A stretch of DNA of 64,000 nucleotides from an uncultured Amylibacter sp. (lineage in GTDB: Bacteria > Pseudomonadota > Alphaproteobacteria > Rhodobacterales > Rhodobacteraceae). The notes beneath the pieces were generated by a model. The model was not told the DNA's origin. It saw only the letters and a program-made list of their open reading frames with translations, and searched no databases. Below are positions 51,881 through 60,547 of this stretch, piece after piece. Position numbers and translations under genes: made by a program. Location: NCBI GenBank assembly GCA_959347425.1, contig OY365741.1:1760501-1824500 (forward strand), written 5' to 3'. Position 1 is the first letter of the stretch, and each line of letters starts with the position of its first letter.

Positions 51881-52750
51881 TTAATTATTATTGGCTGGTT
51901 CTGCCACTGGTGGTTCTACCAAAAACCCCCCGCCGAGGCTGTATCTTGTGCCAGACCGACTATGACTAGCGAAAACACCAACCGCACCGTCCTGCCCGAT
52001 ACGCCCGATAATGGGGGCTTCAAAATCCAGACTGCTTCCATTTGGGGTAAAAGTGGCTTTACCATCTGTAATTCTATTGCCACCAAATTTGCCTTCTATT
52101 TGCAACCTTGCGCCATTAAATCTTTCATCCGCATCTATTTCTTTGTCGTTAAAATTAATGTTGAGGGTAATCGGCTGTTCCGTTATTGATTCACTTAATG
52201 GGGGCGGGTCTTTTACTTCGTTAGTTGGGCGCGGAAACGCTAGGAATCGGAGGGTATATTCACCTGTAAAAGTCGCGCTTGTGTTTGCGTCCAAAGCCGG
52301 TCCAACATCGGTTGTTTCAAACAAGCCAACCACGCTATGGGCGTAGTTTTCGGATGAATCGCCGATAAAAGTCATCACAAACCCTGTGCGTTCGTTTAAT
52401 CCCCCGCCGCCATTTTCGCCTTTTAATGTAAGGGTTTGCACATCCCCACCCCGAGGGATATTAAAAGAAATCTCTCTTAAATAATTCTCACCCAAGCGCA
52501 AAAATTGTAAATCCTTTACGGCACCTTCTTCTGCCGAAATAACGGCGATTTGGCTTTGAATATTGGCTGGCACATCGTCAATAACGCGCGAGGTAAAAGT
52601 AGGCGGGGGGGGCGGAGGAGTAAAAGTAGGCAAAGCCCCCGATTTTTTCCCACCACAGGCGGTTATCATAAAAACGCTTGCCAGCAAAACAACGGGCAGC
52701 AAAACAGGGGTAAGGCGTAGAAAAACCAAGGGTTTATTCGTTTGGGTCAT
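51881..52750 (-). CDS. TbpB-like surface lipoprotein
   Basis: A 289-residue lipoprotein: signal VLLASVFMITACGG with the lipobox cysteine at about residue 32, then a Pro-rich linker (PTFTPPPPPPTF). The remainder resembles one handle/barrel lobe of transferrin-binding-like proteins, with ATFTGEYTLRFLA, ITLNINFNDKEIDADERF, LQIEGKFGGNRITDGKATF and PIIGRIGQDGAVGVFASHS-GGGFLV near the end. Such lobes occur in Slam-dependent surface lipoproteins that bind host or metal ligands; no Slam gene is visible. The ligand is unknown. It lies 16 bases downstream of acnA's start region on the same strand. Confidence 0.7.
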   Translation of the reverse strand: MTQTNKPLVFLRLTPVLLPVVLLASVFMITACGGKKSGALPTFTPPPPPPTFTSRVIDDVPANIQSQIAVISAEEGAVKDLQFLRLGENYLREISFNIPRGGDVQTLTLKGENGGGGLNERTGFVMTFIGDSSENYAHSVVGLFETTDVGPALDANTSATFTGEYTLRFLAFPRPTNEVKDPPPLSESITEQPITLNINFNDKEIDADERFNGARLQIEGKFGGNRITDGKATFTPNGSSLDFEAPIIGRIGQDGAVGVFASHSRSGTRYSLGGGFLVEPPVAEPANNN

Positions 52751-52871
52751 AAGTTTAATCCTATGTTATATGGTTATTAGCGGCTCTTTGTCCGCATGTA
52801 AGGTCACTTTACACACTCTTGGGGGCAGTTTCAAGCGTAATTATGCATAATCACGCAAAATTGGCGGATTT

Positions 52872-54422
52872 TTATCGTTTCAGTACCGATTTTATCTGTT
52901 CCAGCTTAAAAACACCCAAAATCCAGCACATTCCCAGATAGCTGATACCACCCGCGAAAATAATCCCAGCCAATGCCAAATACCGCCAGCCCGCGTTAAA
53001 TAACGCCTCATCCAGCGTGATATTTACCCCATAAAGCACCGCCCCCATTACCACGCTTGCCACAATAATCCGCCCGATTTGCCCGCGAGTCCGCCCGTCC
53101 AACCGCGCCGCCTGCCATCCCTGCCAGCGCATCCAAAACCACAGACACCCAACCAACGCCCAAGACGCAACCGTCGCCCCAATCGCGGCTGCCAAAAACC
53201 CAAAATAAGGCGATAACCCAAGGGCAAACCCCGCGTTAATCGCCACGGAGACAAGGCTAAACCGCATGGGGGTTTTGGTATTTTGATAGGCGAAATACAG
53301 GGTCAAACATAGCTTTTGCAGGGCAATCGCGGGCAACCCCAACGCGTAAATCTGCAACGCAAAGGCGGCAGAAACAGAATCACTACGCACCAGCGCACCC
53401 CGTTCAAACACGACCGAGTTCAAAGGCAAGGCAATCAAAATCAATGCCACCATAGACGGCAGAATAAAAAACAGTGACAATTCCACGGCGCGGTTAAAAT
53501 TATCACGCACCCGCCCCGCGTCATTATTCTGCACAGCGAAGGACAGGCTGGGCAATAAAGCCACGCTGATGGAAATCCCAACCAGCCCAATCGGGAATTG
53601 ATACAGCCGATTTGACATCGCCAACCATTGAATCGCCCCTGGCTCATAACTGGCAACAAACCGCCCAATAATAAGGTTTATTTGCAAAACAGAGGCGGCC
53701 ATAGCCGTCGGCAAAGCTATCCAAAACAGCCGTTTCACATCCTCGGTTATGCGCGGCCATTGCCAGCGAATCTGAAACCCCAAACGGCGGACGAAAACCC
53801 AAACCAGCATCAGTTGAGCTATACCCGCAAGGGGAACGCCCCAAACCAACGCCCGTTCCGCCGCCACGCCAAACCGCGGGGCAAACACCATCGCGGCACA
53901 TAAAATCACATTCAAACATATCGGTGCCGCCGCGACCACGCCAAACCGCGCAGAGGATTGCAAAATCCCCCCCAGCAGAGTTGCCAGCGATATAAAAATA
54001 ATATAGGCAAAGGTGATTCGCCCAAAATCCGTTGCCAGAGCCAACCGCCCATCCCCGCCAAAACCGCCCGCCATCCCCAGAATCAGCCACGGCATAACCA
54101 CCATAGCCAACAGGCACAGGACGATTAACGCGGCCCCCAGAACTGCCCAAATTTCGGATACAAATGTTTCCGCTTTCTGCCCCTTTTTCTTGGCAAACAT
54201 CGGGATGAAAGCACTGCTAAACGCGCCTTCGGCAAAAATTTGGCGAAACAGATTGGGCATGGTAAAGGCGATTTGAAACGCTTCCGCCACAGCCGAAGAG
54301 CCAAATAACGCCGCGAAAATAATCTCCCGTGCCAGCCCGCTGATACGGCTGATAAATGTCCAAATACCAATGGTTATCGAATTGGAAAACAAACGAAAGG
54401 GGGATTTTAAAGGGGGTTTCAT
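52872..54422 (-). CDS. murJ: Lipid II flippase MurJ
   Basis: A 516-residue inner-membrane protein with about fourteen helices that moves lipid II outward for peptidoglycan synthesis. Conserved N-terminal pieces are TFISRISGLAREIIFAALFG (about 22-41), AFQIAFTMPNLFRQIFAEGAFSSAFIPMF (about 48-76), and further on PTAMAASVLQINLIIGRFVAS and ALPSLSFAVQNND. The start overlaps the stop of glnD (ATGA), so glnD-murJ is one translational unit. The pairing of glnD with murJ is found in many alphaproteobacteria. Confidence 0.95.
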   Translation of the reverse strand: MKPPLKSPFRLFSNSITIGIWTFISRISGLAREIIFAALFGSSAVAEAFQIAFTMPNLFRQIFAEGAFSSAFIPMFAKKKGQKAETFVSEIWAVLGAALIVLCLLAMVVMPWLILGMAGGFGGDGRLALATDFGRITFAYIIFISLATLLGGILQSSARFGVVAAAPICLNVILCAAMVFAPRFGVAAERALVWGVPLAGIAQLMLVWVFVRRLGFQIRWQWPRITEDVKRLFWIALPTAMAASVLQINLIIGRFVASYEPGAIQWLAMSNRLYQFPIGLVGISISVALLPSLSFAVQNNDAGRVRDNFNRAVELSLFFILPSMVALILIALPLNSVVFERGALVRSDSVSAAFALQIYALGLPAIALQKLCLTLYFAYQNTKTPMRFSLVSVAINAGFALGLSPYFGFLAAAIGATVASWALVGCLWFWMRWQGWQAARLDGRTRGQIGRIIVASVVMGAVLYGVNITLDEALFNAGWRYLALAGIIFAGGISYLGMCWILGVFKLEQIKSVLKR

Positions 54423-57196
54423 GAGATTGCGCCCTTTGTACCTTGTTCCAAAACCGCACGAAGCCCCGTGGCTATCGCATCTTGTTTCGCCTTATCGTGG
54501 ATTTTCTTACCCACCATGTCTTTCACATAAAACACATCCACCGCCTGAACTCCATAGGTGACAATCACGGCATGGACGATATAAATGTTCGCCGCCAGCA
54601 GGTTTTTCGTTAAATCAAACAGCAAACCACGCCGATCGCGGGTGCTGATTTCTATGATAGAATAGCGTTCAGACCCCTCATTATCAATCGTAATCGTGGT
54701 GGCAACCTTAAAATCACGCTCGCGTTTTTTAAATTTATCCTTGGCGGTTAGCTCCTTTTTCGCCTGAACCTTGCCCATTAGGGTTTTCATAATCATCGGG
54801 TGAAGCCGTTTGATATGGTTTTCCTGATAGGGTTTGCCGTTCGTGTCCTGCAACCAGAAAATGGCAATGGAAAACCCGTCAGAGGTAGTGTAAATATGGG
54901 CATAAATAATATTCGCCTTAACCAGAGCCAACGCCCCGCTAATACGTGAAAAAATCCCCGGATGCTCGTGCATGACAAAACACGCACGGGTGGCATCGCG
55001 GCTTTCATCTTGTTCCAAATGGCTGAGCAGGCTTTCCTTGCCCATATCGTTTAACAACCGCGCACAGGTGAGGTGAGAGGCCGCGTCCAGCTCTAACCAA
55101 TACGGCTCATAATGGCGATTCATTTCGGTTTCCACCTGTTTGGGCGACCAATCGGTAAGGTTTTGACGCAGAGTATCCTTGGCGAGTTTTATCCGCTCCG
55201 CCCCCTGGGTGTCGGTGCTATCCTCGCCCATCAAACGAGTATGGGTCACGCGGTATAAATCGCGCAATAATTGCGCCTTCCAGTTATTCCAGCAATTCGG
55301 ACCAACCCCGCGAATATCGCAAACGGTCAGCACGGTCAGTAAATCCAAGCGGTTCGTATCTTGCACCTGTTCGGCAAACTTCTGCACGGTACGCGGGTCG
55401 GACACATCGCGTTTTTGGGCAAAATCGGACATCACCAGATGATTGCGTACCAGCCAAATCACTGTATCCGTCTCTGCCTTATCCAAGCCCAAACGCGGGC
55501 AAATATCACGAGCAAGCCGCGCCCCCGCGATGGAATGGTCTTCGGGCAAACCCTTGCCAATATCGTGTAATAAAATAGCGATATACAAAATCCGCCTTTG
55601 CACCCCGCGTTCAATAATGCCAGAGACTACTGGCAAATCCTCTTTCAAATCGCCTGATTCCAGCTTTGCCAGCACGGATATACATTGAATCGTATGCTCA
55701 TCAACCGTGTAATGATGGTAAATGTTAAACTGCATCATGGCGATGATACGCCCAAATTCGGGGATAAACGCGCCAAGCACGCCCAATTCATTCATTAAAC
55801 GCAGGGCGTGTTCGGGATTGCCATAGACCAGCAGAAGGTCAAGAAAAATCTTTTGTGCCTCTTGCGATTGGTGCAAGGTTTCATCAATCAGGTGCAGGTT
55901 GGAGATAATCAACCGCCGCGCATCGGGATGGATGATAAAATCGGTACGTAGGGAGTCTTCAAAAATCCGCATGATATTGACTGGGTCTTTCAGAAAAACC
56001 TCCTCATCCGTTATGATAATATCACGGCGTTTCGCGCCGTAACCGTTAATACCACGCAGCGAGCGACCACGTCGCCAAGCAACCGTCTCCCACAATCGTT
56101 TGTGCAGGGGACGGGGGACTTTTATATGTTGCTCACGCAGGGCGGTTAGGAAAAGACCGCTGAGTTCCCCCACCAAAGTTGCCGTGCGGAAATAATCCTG
56201 CATAAAGGATTCCACCCCGTGTTGGCCTTGGTTATCCTTATAGCCCAGCACGCGGGCAATATGGATTTGCGCATCAAAGGTCAAATGCTCGGCGGCGCGC
56301 CCGGCGTAAAGATGCAAATGACAGCGCACGGTTAGCAAAAACCCATGCGCCGTTTCAAACCGTTCGTACTCGGTGCGGTTAAGATAGCCCTTGGCAATCA
56401 TCGATTCGGCGGTTTTCGTCTGGGCGAGGTGTTTGGTAATCCAATATAACGCTTGCAGGTCGCGCAGACCGCCTTTGCCTTCCTTTATATTCGGCTCTAA
56501 CACATACCGCGCCCGCCCATGCCGATGATGGCGGTTTTCGCGTTCCTCTAGTTTTTCTTTGACATAGGTGGTTTGGTTCGCCACCGCCAGTTTTTTCATA
56601 AATACCGTGTCAAGCTGGTCGGCAAGGATGGTATCTCCGCAGAGGTATCTGCTTTCTAATAGGGCGGTTTGGATGGTTTGGTCGTTTGCGCCCAGTGTGA
56701 TACATTCGTCTATTGTCCGCGTGGCATAGCCCAGTTTTATCCGTAAATCCCATAGGATATAAAGCATGGTTTCAATGGCGGTTTTCGTCCATTGGCATTT
56801 TTTATCGGCGAAAAGGAAGAGCAAATCAATATCCGAATAGGGTGCCATTTCGCCGCGTCCATAACCGCCAACGGCTATCAGGCTGAGCCCTTTTGGGGCG
56901 GTTGGATTGGGGCTGGTTTTTAGGGTGAAATCAAAGACGGCTTGGATGATTTGGTCGATAAGGGTGCTGTAATGCTGGGTTGCTTGCTTGCCATTATGCG
57001 GGGTTTTGTGGAAGGTGTCGCTGATTTCGGTAAAGCCTGTTTTATAGGCGGTATTGAGGATTTGGGCGGCTTGTTTGCGTAAGATATCGGCGGTTAGGTC
57101 TTGGGTGAGTAAGGCGTTTAGCTCACGCATCACCGTTTTTTTATTGAAAAAGGTGGCGGGTTTGGGGGGAGTTTTTTTTTGGGGAGTGGCTGGCAT
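54419..57196 (-). CDS. glnD: [Protein-PII] uridylyltransferase/uridylyl-removing enzyme
   Basis: A 925-residue glutamine sensor that uridylylates PII when nitrogen is low. Domains in order: nucleotidyltransferase (AVGGYGRGEMAPYSDIDLLFLF, about 107-128), GlnD linker, HD hydrolase (ILLHDIGKGLPEDHS, about 535-549) for deuridylylation, and two C-terminal ACT domains (FVMHEHPGIFSRISGALAL, about 720; EISTRDRRGLLFDLTKNL, about 840). The length is typical. It feeds the PII cascade that controls GlnE at 15.1 kb. Translationally coupled to murJ. Confidence 0.96.
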   Translation of the reverse strand: MPATPQKKTPPKPATFFNKKTVMRELNALLTQDLTADILRKQAAQILNTAYKTGFTEISDTFHKTPHNGKQATQHYSTLIDQIIQAVFDFTLKTSPNPTAPKGLSLIAVGGYGRGEMAPYSDIDLLFLFADKKCQWTKTAIETMLYILWDLRIKLGYATRTIDECITLGANDQTIQTALLESRYLCGDTILADQLDTVFMKKLAVANQTTYVKEKLEERENRHHRHGRARYVLEPNIKEGKGGLRDLQALYWITKHLAQTKTAESMIAKGYLNRTEYERFETAHGFLLTVRCHLHLYAGRAAEHLTFDAQIHIARVLGYKDNQGQHGVESFMQDYFRTATLVGELSGLFLTALREQHIKVPRPLHKRLWETVAWRRGRSLRGINGYGAKRRDIIITDEEVFLKDPVNIMRIFEDSLRTDFIIHPDARRLIISNLHLIDETLHQSQEAQKIFLDLLLVYGNPEHALRLMNELGVLGAFIPEFGRIIAMMQFNIYHHYTVDEHTIQCISVLAKLESGDLKEDLPVVSGIIERGVQRRILYIAILLHDIGKGLPEDHSIAGARLARDICPRLGLDKAETDTVIWLVRNHLVMSDFAQKRDVSDPRTVQKFAEQVQDTNRLDLLTVLTVCDIRGVGPNCWNNWKAQLLRDLYRVTHTRLMGEDSTDTQGAERIKLAKDTLRQNLTDWSPKQVETEMNRHYEPYWLELDAASHLTCARLLNDMGKESLLSHLEQDESRDATRACFVMHEHPGIFSRISGALALVKANIIYAHIYTTSDGFSIAIFWLQDTNGKPYQENHIKRLHPMIMKTLMGKVQAKKELTAKDKFKKRERDFKVATTITIDNEGSERYSIIEISTRDRRGLLFDLTKNLLAANIYIVHAVIVTYGVQAVDVFYVKDMVGKKIHDKAKQDAIATGLRAVLEQGTKGAIS

Positions 57197-57254
57197 GGGG
57201 AATGCAATCGGGCGTTTGTGTTTTTGTGTAGTGTGGTTTATTTTTGACGGATTG

Positions 57255-57705
57255 TAAATAGTGATTAGTTATTAGTTATTAGTTATTAGTTGTTAGTTAT
57301 TAGTGATGCCCTTGCGGGTCTTCGTCATCGCTTGCGCGAATGCCAACCAGCGTGGTCTTTTGTGCGTAGCCCCCGCTTCGCGGGGGCATGCCAAAAGCCC
57401 TTTGGTTACAAGATGATAATAATTCTATAAAATTACTATCTGGAATAACAAGACTATAGATTGGATTATTTGTTTAGAATACTTGGGAATTGGCGATAGG
57501 TTTGCTCTAAATTTATTTAGGCTGTGCCTAGATGCTTGGATAGGCTTTAGCCATAAAAACCCGTCCGCCCAAGCCTCGCAGAGGGGTGGGCGGGCGGGCA
57601 ACCGAACGCAGTGAGGGCGCAACAAAAAACCTCCGCTCTTAACCTCTAATAACGAACCCATAATTCTTAACAACTAATAACTAACAACTAACAACTAAAA
57701 CAAGG
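57255..57705 (+). repeat. Modular intergenic repeat R7
   Basis: A full copy between the glnD start and the end of the lpoA-like gene. ATTAGTT array (57259-57302); H1 region CATCGC-TTGCGCGAATG (57326-57342); H2 inner stem GCCCCCGC-TTC-GCGGGGGC (57369-57387); core 57425-57560; GC-rich block with CCTC-GCA-GAGG; AAAAAACCTCCGCTCTTAACC; ACTAATAACTAACA array (57671-57700). Confidence 0.86.
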
Positions 57706-58903
57706 GGCTATTCACATTTTGCGGCGCGGGGGAAATCACACGAAACGATGTCCCCGTCGGCTCGCCAATCGCCAAAGCACGGCGATTCGTCCCGTCCTTT
57801 TGCAAAATAAACAACCCCGCCGCCCCGATAAACCCTTGCCGCCGCGTCAGAGCATTGCGCATCAACGCACCCGTATCACCGTTTTGCAACCCCGTGCCAA
57901 TGGCGATAATCGCATCATAAGCCAACCCAGCAAGCGGATGCGGCGCACGATAATATCTATCCAAAAACCGTTGATTAAACGCGCTGGTGGCAAAGGTATC
58001 TGGCAAGGTAAACCACCCCGAATTGAGCCCAGGCGTGGAAAGATTGGACGCAGGAATATCCCAACGGGTGGTGCCAAGGACTTTGACCCTTGCGTCATCC
58101 AATCCCTCACGCGAAAGCGCTTGCCCCAATTGCGACAACCCACCATCCGAATCGGCACTTAACACAATCGCGCCTGTCGCCGTTGCAATCACTTGCTGTA
58201 TAATAAACGGGCTGGCCTCAACAATCCCTTTGGGGGAAAACGGATAGGTGAAATCGCCGCTATATTCCAGCCCCAAGGTCTGCGCCGCGCTGGCAACGGC
58301 AGTGGCGGTCTGCACCCCGCCCGCGTTTTGGGCAGAGACACTGGCAAAACGGTTATACCCGCGTGTGGCGGCATAGCCCATCACTCGATTGGCGCGATTT
58401 TCAAAGGTTGTGCCAAGGATAAACAGGTTCTTATCGGCGATTCGACCGTTGTTTGAAAAGCTAAGAATGTTGATATTGGCATCCGTCAATTCGCGTTTCA
58501 CCGCCGTGGCGGAGGTTGAAAACAACGGCCCAACGATGATTTGTGATTCAAATTGGCGGGCATCTTGGGCGGCTTTTATCGCGCCCTCAGTTGTGCCTTC
58601 GGTGATAAAGATGTTAAGGTTCAGGTTCAGGTTGGGAAAGCTATCGCGGGCAAGTTCGGCGGCTTCCACCAGATTTGTCGCCAAGGCGTGGATATTCGGA
58701 TCCGTGGCGTTTAACGGCACCAACAGGGCGATGTTTATCGGCTCTGCCAAATCAACCAATTGCCCATAATTATCAGGGTCTATTGGCGCAATTTCTGTTT
58801 TGGGCGGTCTTGGCGCACAGGCAATCAGCCCGCCAAGCAAAAACAGGCATAGGGCAAAAATCCCCAAATGGGTGGCGGTTTTGGGCGATGGATATTTGAG
58901 CAT
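57695..58903 (-). CDS. LpoA/YraM-like penicillin-binding protein activator
   Basis: A lipoprotein of 402 residues. The signal LCLFLLGGLIACAP has the lipobox cysteine at about residue 28. The rest is a periplasmic binding-protein type 1 fold (INIALLVPLNATDPNIHALATNLVEAAELA, about 48-77; IIVGPLFSTSATAVK; ILSFSNNGRIADKNLFILGTT; AGLAYDAIIAIG). This matches the LppC/LpoA family, which in enterics activates PBP1a from the outer membrane; in alphaproteobacteria the enteric TPR half is missing, as here. ATG 58903 is chosen because the longer frame (58984) adds no family sequence. yraN and gshB lie divergently next to it, the usual locus, but rsmI is absent. Confidence 0.85.
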   Translation of the reverse strand: MLKYPSPKTATHLGIFALCLFLLGGLIACAPRPPKTEIAPIDPDNYGQLVDLAEPINIALLVPLNATDPNIHALATNLVEAAELARDSFPNLNLNLNIFITEGTTEGAIKAAQDARQFESQIIVGPLFSTSATAVKRELTDANINILSFSNNGRIADKNLFILGTTFENRANRVMGYAATRGYNRFASVSAQNAGGVQTATAVASAAQTLGLEYSGDFTYPFSPKGIVEASPFIIQQVIATATGAIVLSADSDGGLSQLGQALSREGLDDARVKVLGTTRWDIPASNLSTPGLNSGWFTLPDTFATSAFNQRFLDRYYRAPHPLAGLAYDAIIAIGTGLQNGDTGALMRNALTRRQGFIGAAGLFILQKDGTNRRALAIGEPTGTSFRVISPAPQNVNSPLF

Positions 58904-59119
58904 GGGGTCTTTTTTATAACTGTTTTGGTGGCAAAAGCGCGGGGATGAAACCTGCATTATAAGGCAGTTAGGCAAAGAGTGCAAATGCTGTATAAAACCG
59001 TGGCGGTAAAAAAGTGGAAAAAGTTGGCTGGCGTTAACCTTTTGTTAACCTTTTTGCTGCACGGTATTAGGTGTGATATAAGTTTGACTTGAAAAACGAT
59101 ACAATAGGGACGATAGGTT

Positions 59120-59509
59120 ATGGATTGCAAAATCAGTTACGAAGACATCAAAATCAAAAATAAAATCAGCAGGAACTATCGTGCTGGTTTGCAGGCAGAG
59201 GAAATCGTTGCCCAGAAATATCAGGACTGCGGTTTTGAAATCATCGGGCGACGGGTGCGACGGCGGGAGGGGGAGCTGGATATCATCGCCGCCCACAAAA
59301 ACAAATTTTATTTTATCGAAGTGAAGAAATCCACGGATTTTTATTCGGCGGGCATACGGATTACTCCACAAAAGATAGAACGACTAAAATGTGCGGCCTT
59401 GCGGTTTTTAGCCGATCATAAGCATCCTTTGGATACGTATATGCGGTTTGACGCGGCTTTGGTTGATAAATTCTGGCGGGTTAAGGTTATTACAAACGCC
59501 TTTGCATAA
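59120..59509 (+). CDS. yraN: YraN-family (UPF0102) endonuclease-like protein
   Basis: A 129-residue protein of the UPF0102 family with a restriction-endonuclease-like core: G-x-x-AEEIVAQKYQDCGFEIIGRRVRRREGELDIIAAHKNKFYFIEVKKS (about 24-72), where E-D and E-x-K form the predicted metal site, then ITPQKIERLKCAALRFL. Members are linked to DNA or cell-wall processes but have no settled activity. The N-terminal 20 residues (YEDIKIKNKISRNYRAG) form a basic helix. A terminator separates it from gshB. Confidence 0.9.
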   Translation: MDCKISYEDIKIKNKISRNYRAGLQAEEIVAQKYQDCGFEIIGRRVRRREGELDIIAAHKNKFYFIEVKKSTDFYSAGIRITPQKIERLKCAALRFLADHKHPLDTYMRFDAALVDKFWRVKVITNAFA

Positions 59510-59540
59510 TTGCATAATGCGCCGATAAAGGCTATTAAGG

Positions 59541-59586
59541 CTTTGTGTCTTTTGTTCATTCCGGACAAAAGGTGCAAAGTTTTTTT
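59541..59586 (+). terminator. Rho-independent terminator after yraN
   Basis: CTTTG-TGT-CTTTTGT pairs with ACAAAAG-GTG-CAAAG around a 9-base loop (TCATTCCGG), followed by seven Ts. It ends 13 bases before the gshB start, so gshB transcription likely depends on readthrough or a promoter within the same short region. Confidence 0.85.
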
Positions 59587-59599
59587 ATGAGGTCAAACC

Positions 59600-60547
59600 A
59601 TGCCCCTTCACGTTGCCTTTCAAATGGATTCGATTGAATCCATTGACATAAACGCCGATACTACTTTCCGCTTGATGGAGGAGGCGCAAGCCCGTGGTCA
59701 TCAGTTATTTTATTATCTGCCCGATATGCTGTCCTATCAGCAGGGGCGAATCACGGCGCGGGGTTGCCCGATAACCCTGCGCAGAAAACAAGGTGCGCAT
59801 TTTGTTTTGGGCGATATGCAAGAGGTGGATTTGGCAAAGCAAGACGTGATTTGGCTGCGCCAAGACCCGCCTTTTGATATGAATTACATCACGACAACCC
59901 ATATTTTGCAGATGCTTGGTGAAAAAACTGTGGTTGTTAATGACCCGTTTTGGGTGCGTAATTTTCCCGAAAAGCTGCTGGTTTTGCAGTTTCCTGATTT
60001 AACCGTGCCAACGACTATTGCCCGTGATTTGACAACGATTAAGCAGTTTAAAAAGGAGTATGGCGATATTATATTAAAGCCTCTTTACGGCAATGGCGGG
60101 GCTGGGGTGTTTCGCCTGTCTGATACGGATCAGAATTTGAATGCTTTGCATGAGATGTTTTGTGCCACCAGCCGCGAGCCGATGATTGTGCAAAAGTTTC
60201 TAAAAGACGTGACCTTTGGCGATAAACGTATTATTTTGGTGAATGGTGAGCCGATTGGCGCGATTAACCGTATTCCGCAAAAGGGCGAAGTGCGCTCTAA
60301 CATGCATATCGGCGGGGTTGCCCATAAGGATGGTTTGACCGAGCGGGATTATGAGATTTGTCGCGCGATTGGTCCTTTGTTGCGTGAAAAGCGGCAGGTT
60401 TTGGTTGGGATTGATGTGATTGGCGGGTTTTTGACGGAAATCAATGTGACCTCGCCCACGGGGATACAGGAGATTGAGCGGTTTGATGGGATAAATATTG
60501 CGGAAGCTGTTTGGCAGGCGGTGGAAGGTTTAGTTGTTAGTTATTAG
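59600..60547 (+). CDS. gshB: Glutathione synthetase
   Basis: A 315-residue ATP-grasp enzyme joining gamma-glutamylcysteine and glycine. Characteristic segments are AFQMDSIESIDINADTTFRLMEEAQARGH (about 5-33), WLRQDPPFDMNYITTTHIL (about 91-109), VNDPFWVRNFPEKLL, ILKPLYGNGGAGVFRL (ATP-grasp, about 153-168), and GIDVIGGFLTEINVTSPTGIQEI (about 271-293). The ribosome site TGAGGT is weak. Its final codons (LVVSY) and TAG stop are formed by the TTAGTTG array of repeat R8, a clear case of the repeat contributing coding sequence. Confidence 0.96.
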   Translation: MPLHVAFQMDSIESIDINADTTFRLMEEAQARGHQLFYYLPDMLSYQQGRITARGCPITLRRKQGAHFVLGDMQEVDLAKQDVIWLRQDPPFDMNYITTTHILQMLGEKTVVVNDPFWVRNFPEKLLVLQFPDLTVPTTIARDLTTIKQFKKEYGDIILKPLYGNGGAGVFRLSDTDQNLNALHEMFCATSREPMIVQKFLKDVTFGDKRIILVNGEPIGAINRIPQKGEVRSNMHIGGVAHKDGLTERDYEICRAIGPLLREKRQVLVGIDVIGGFLTEINVTSPTGIQEIERFDGINIAEAVWQAVEGLVVSY

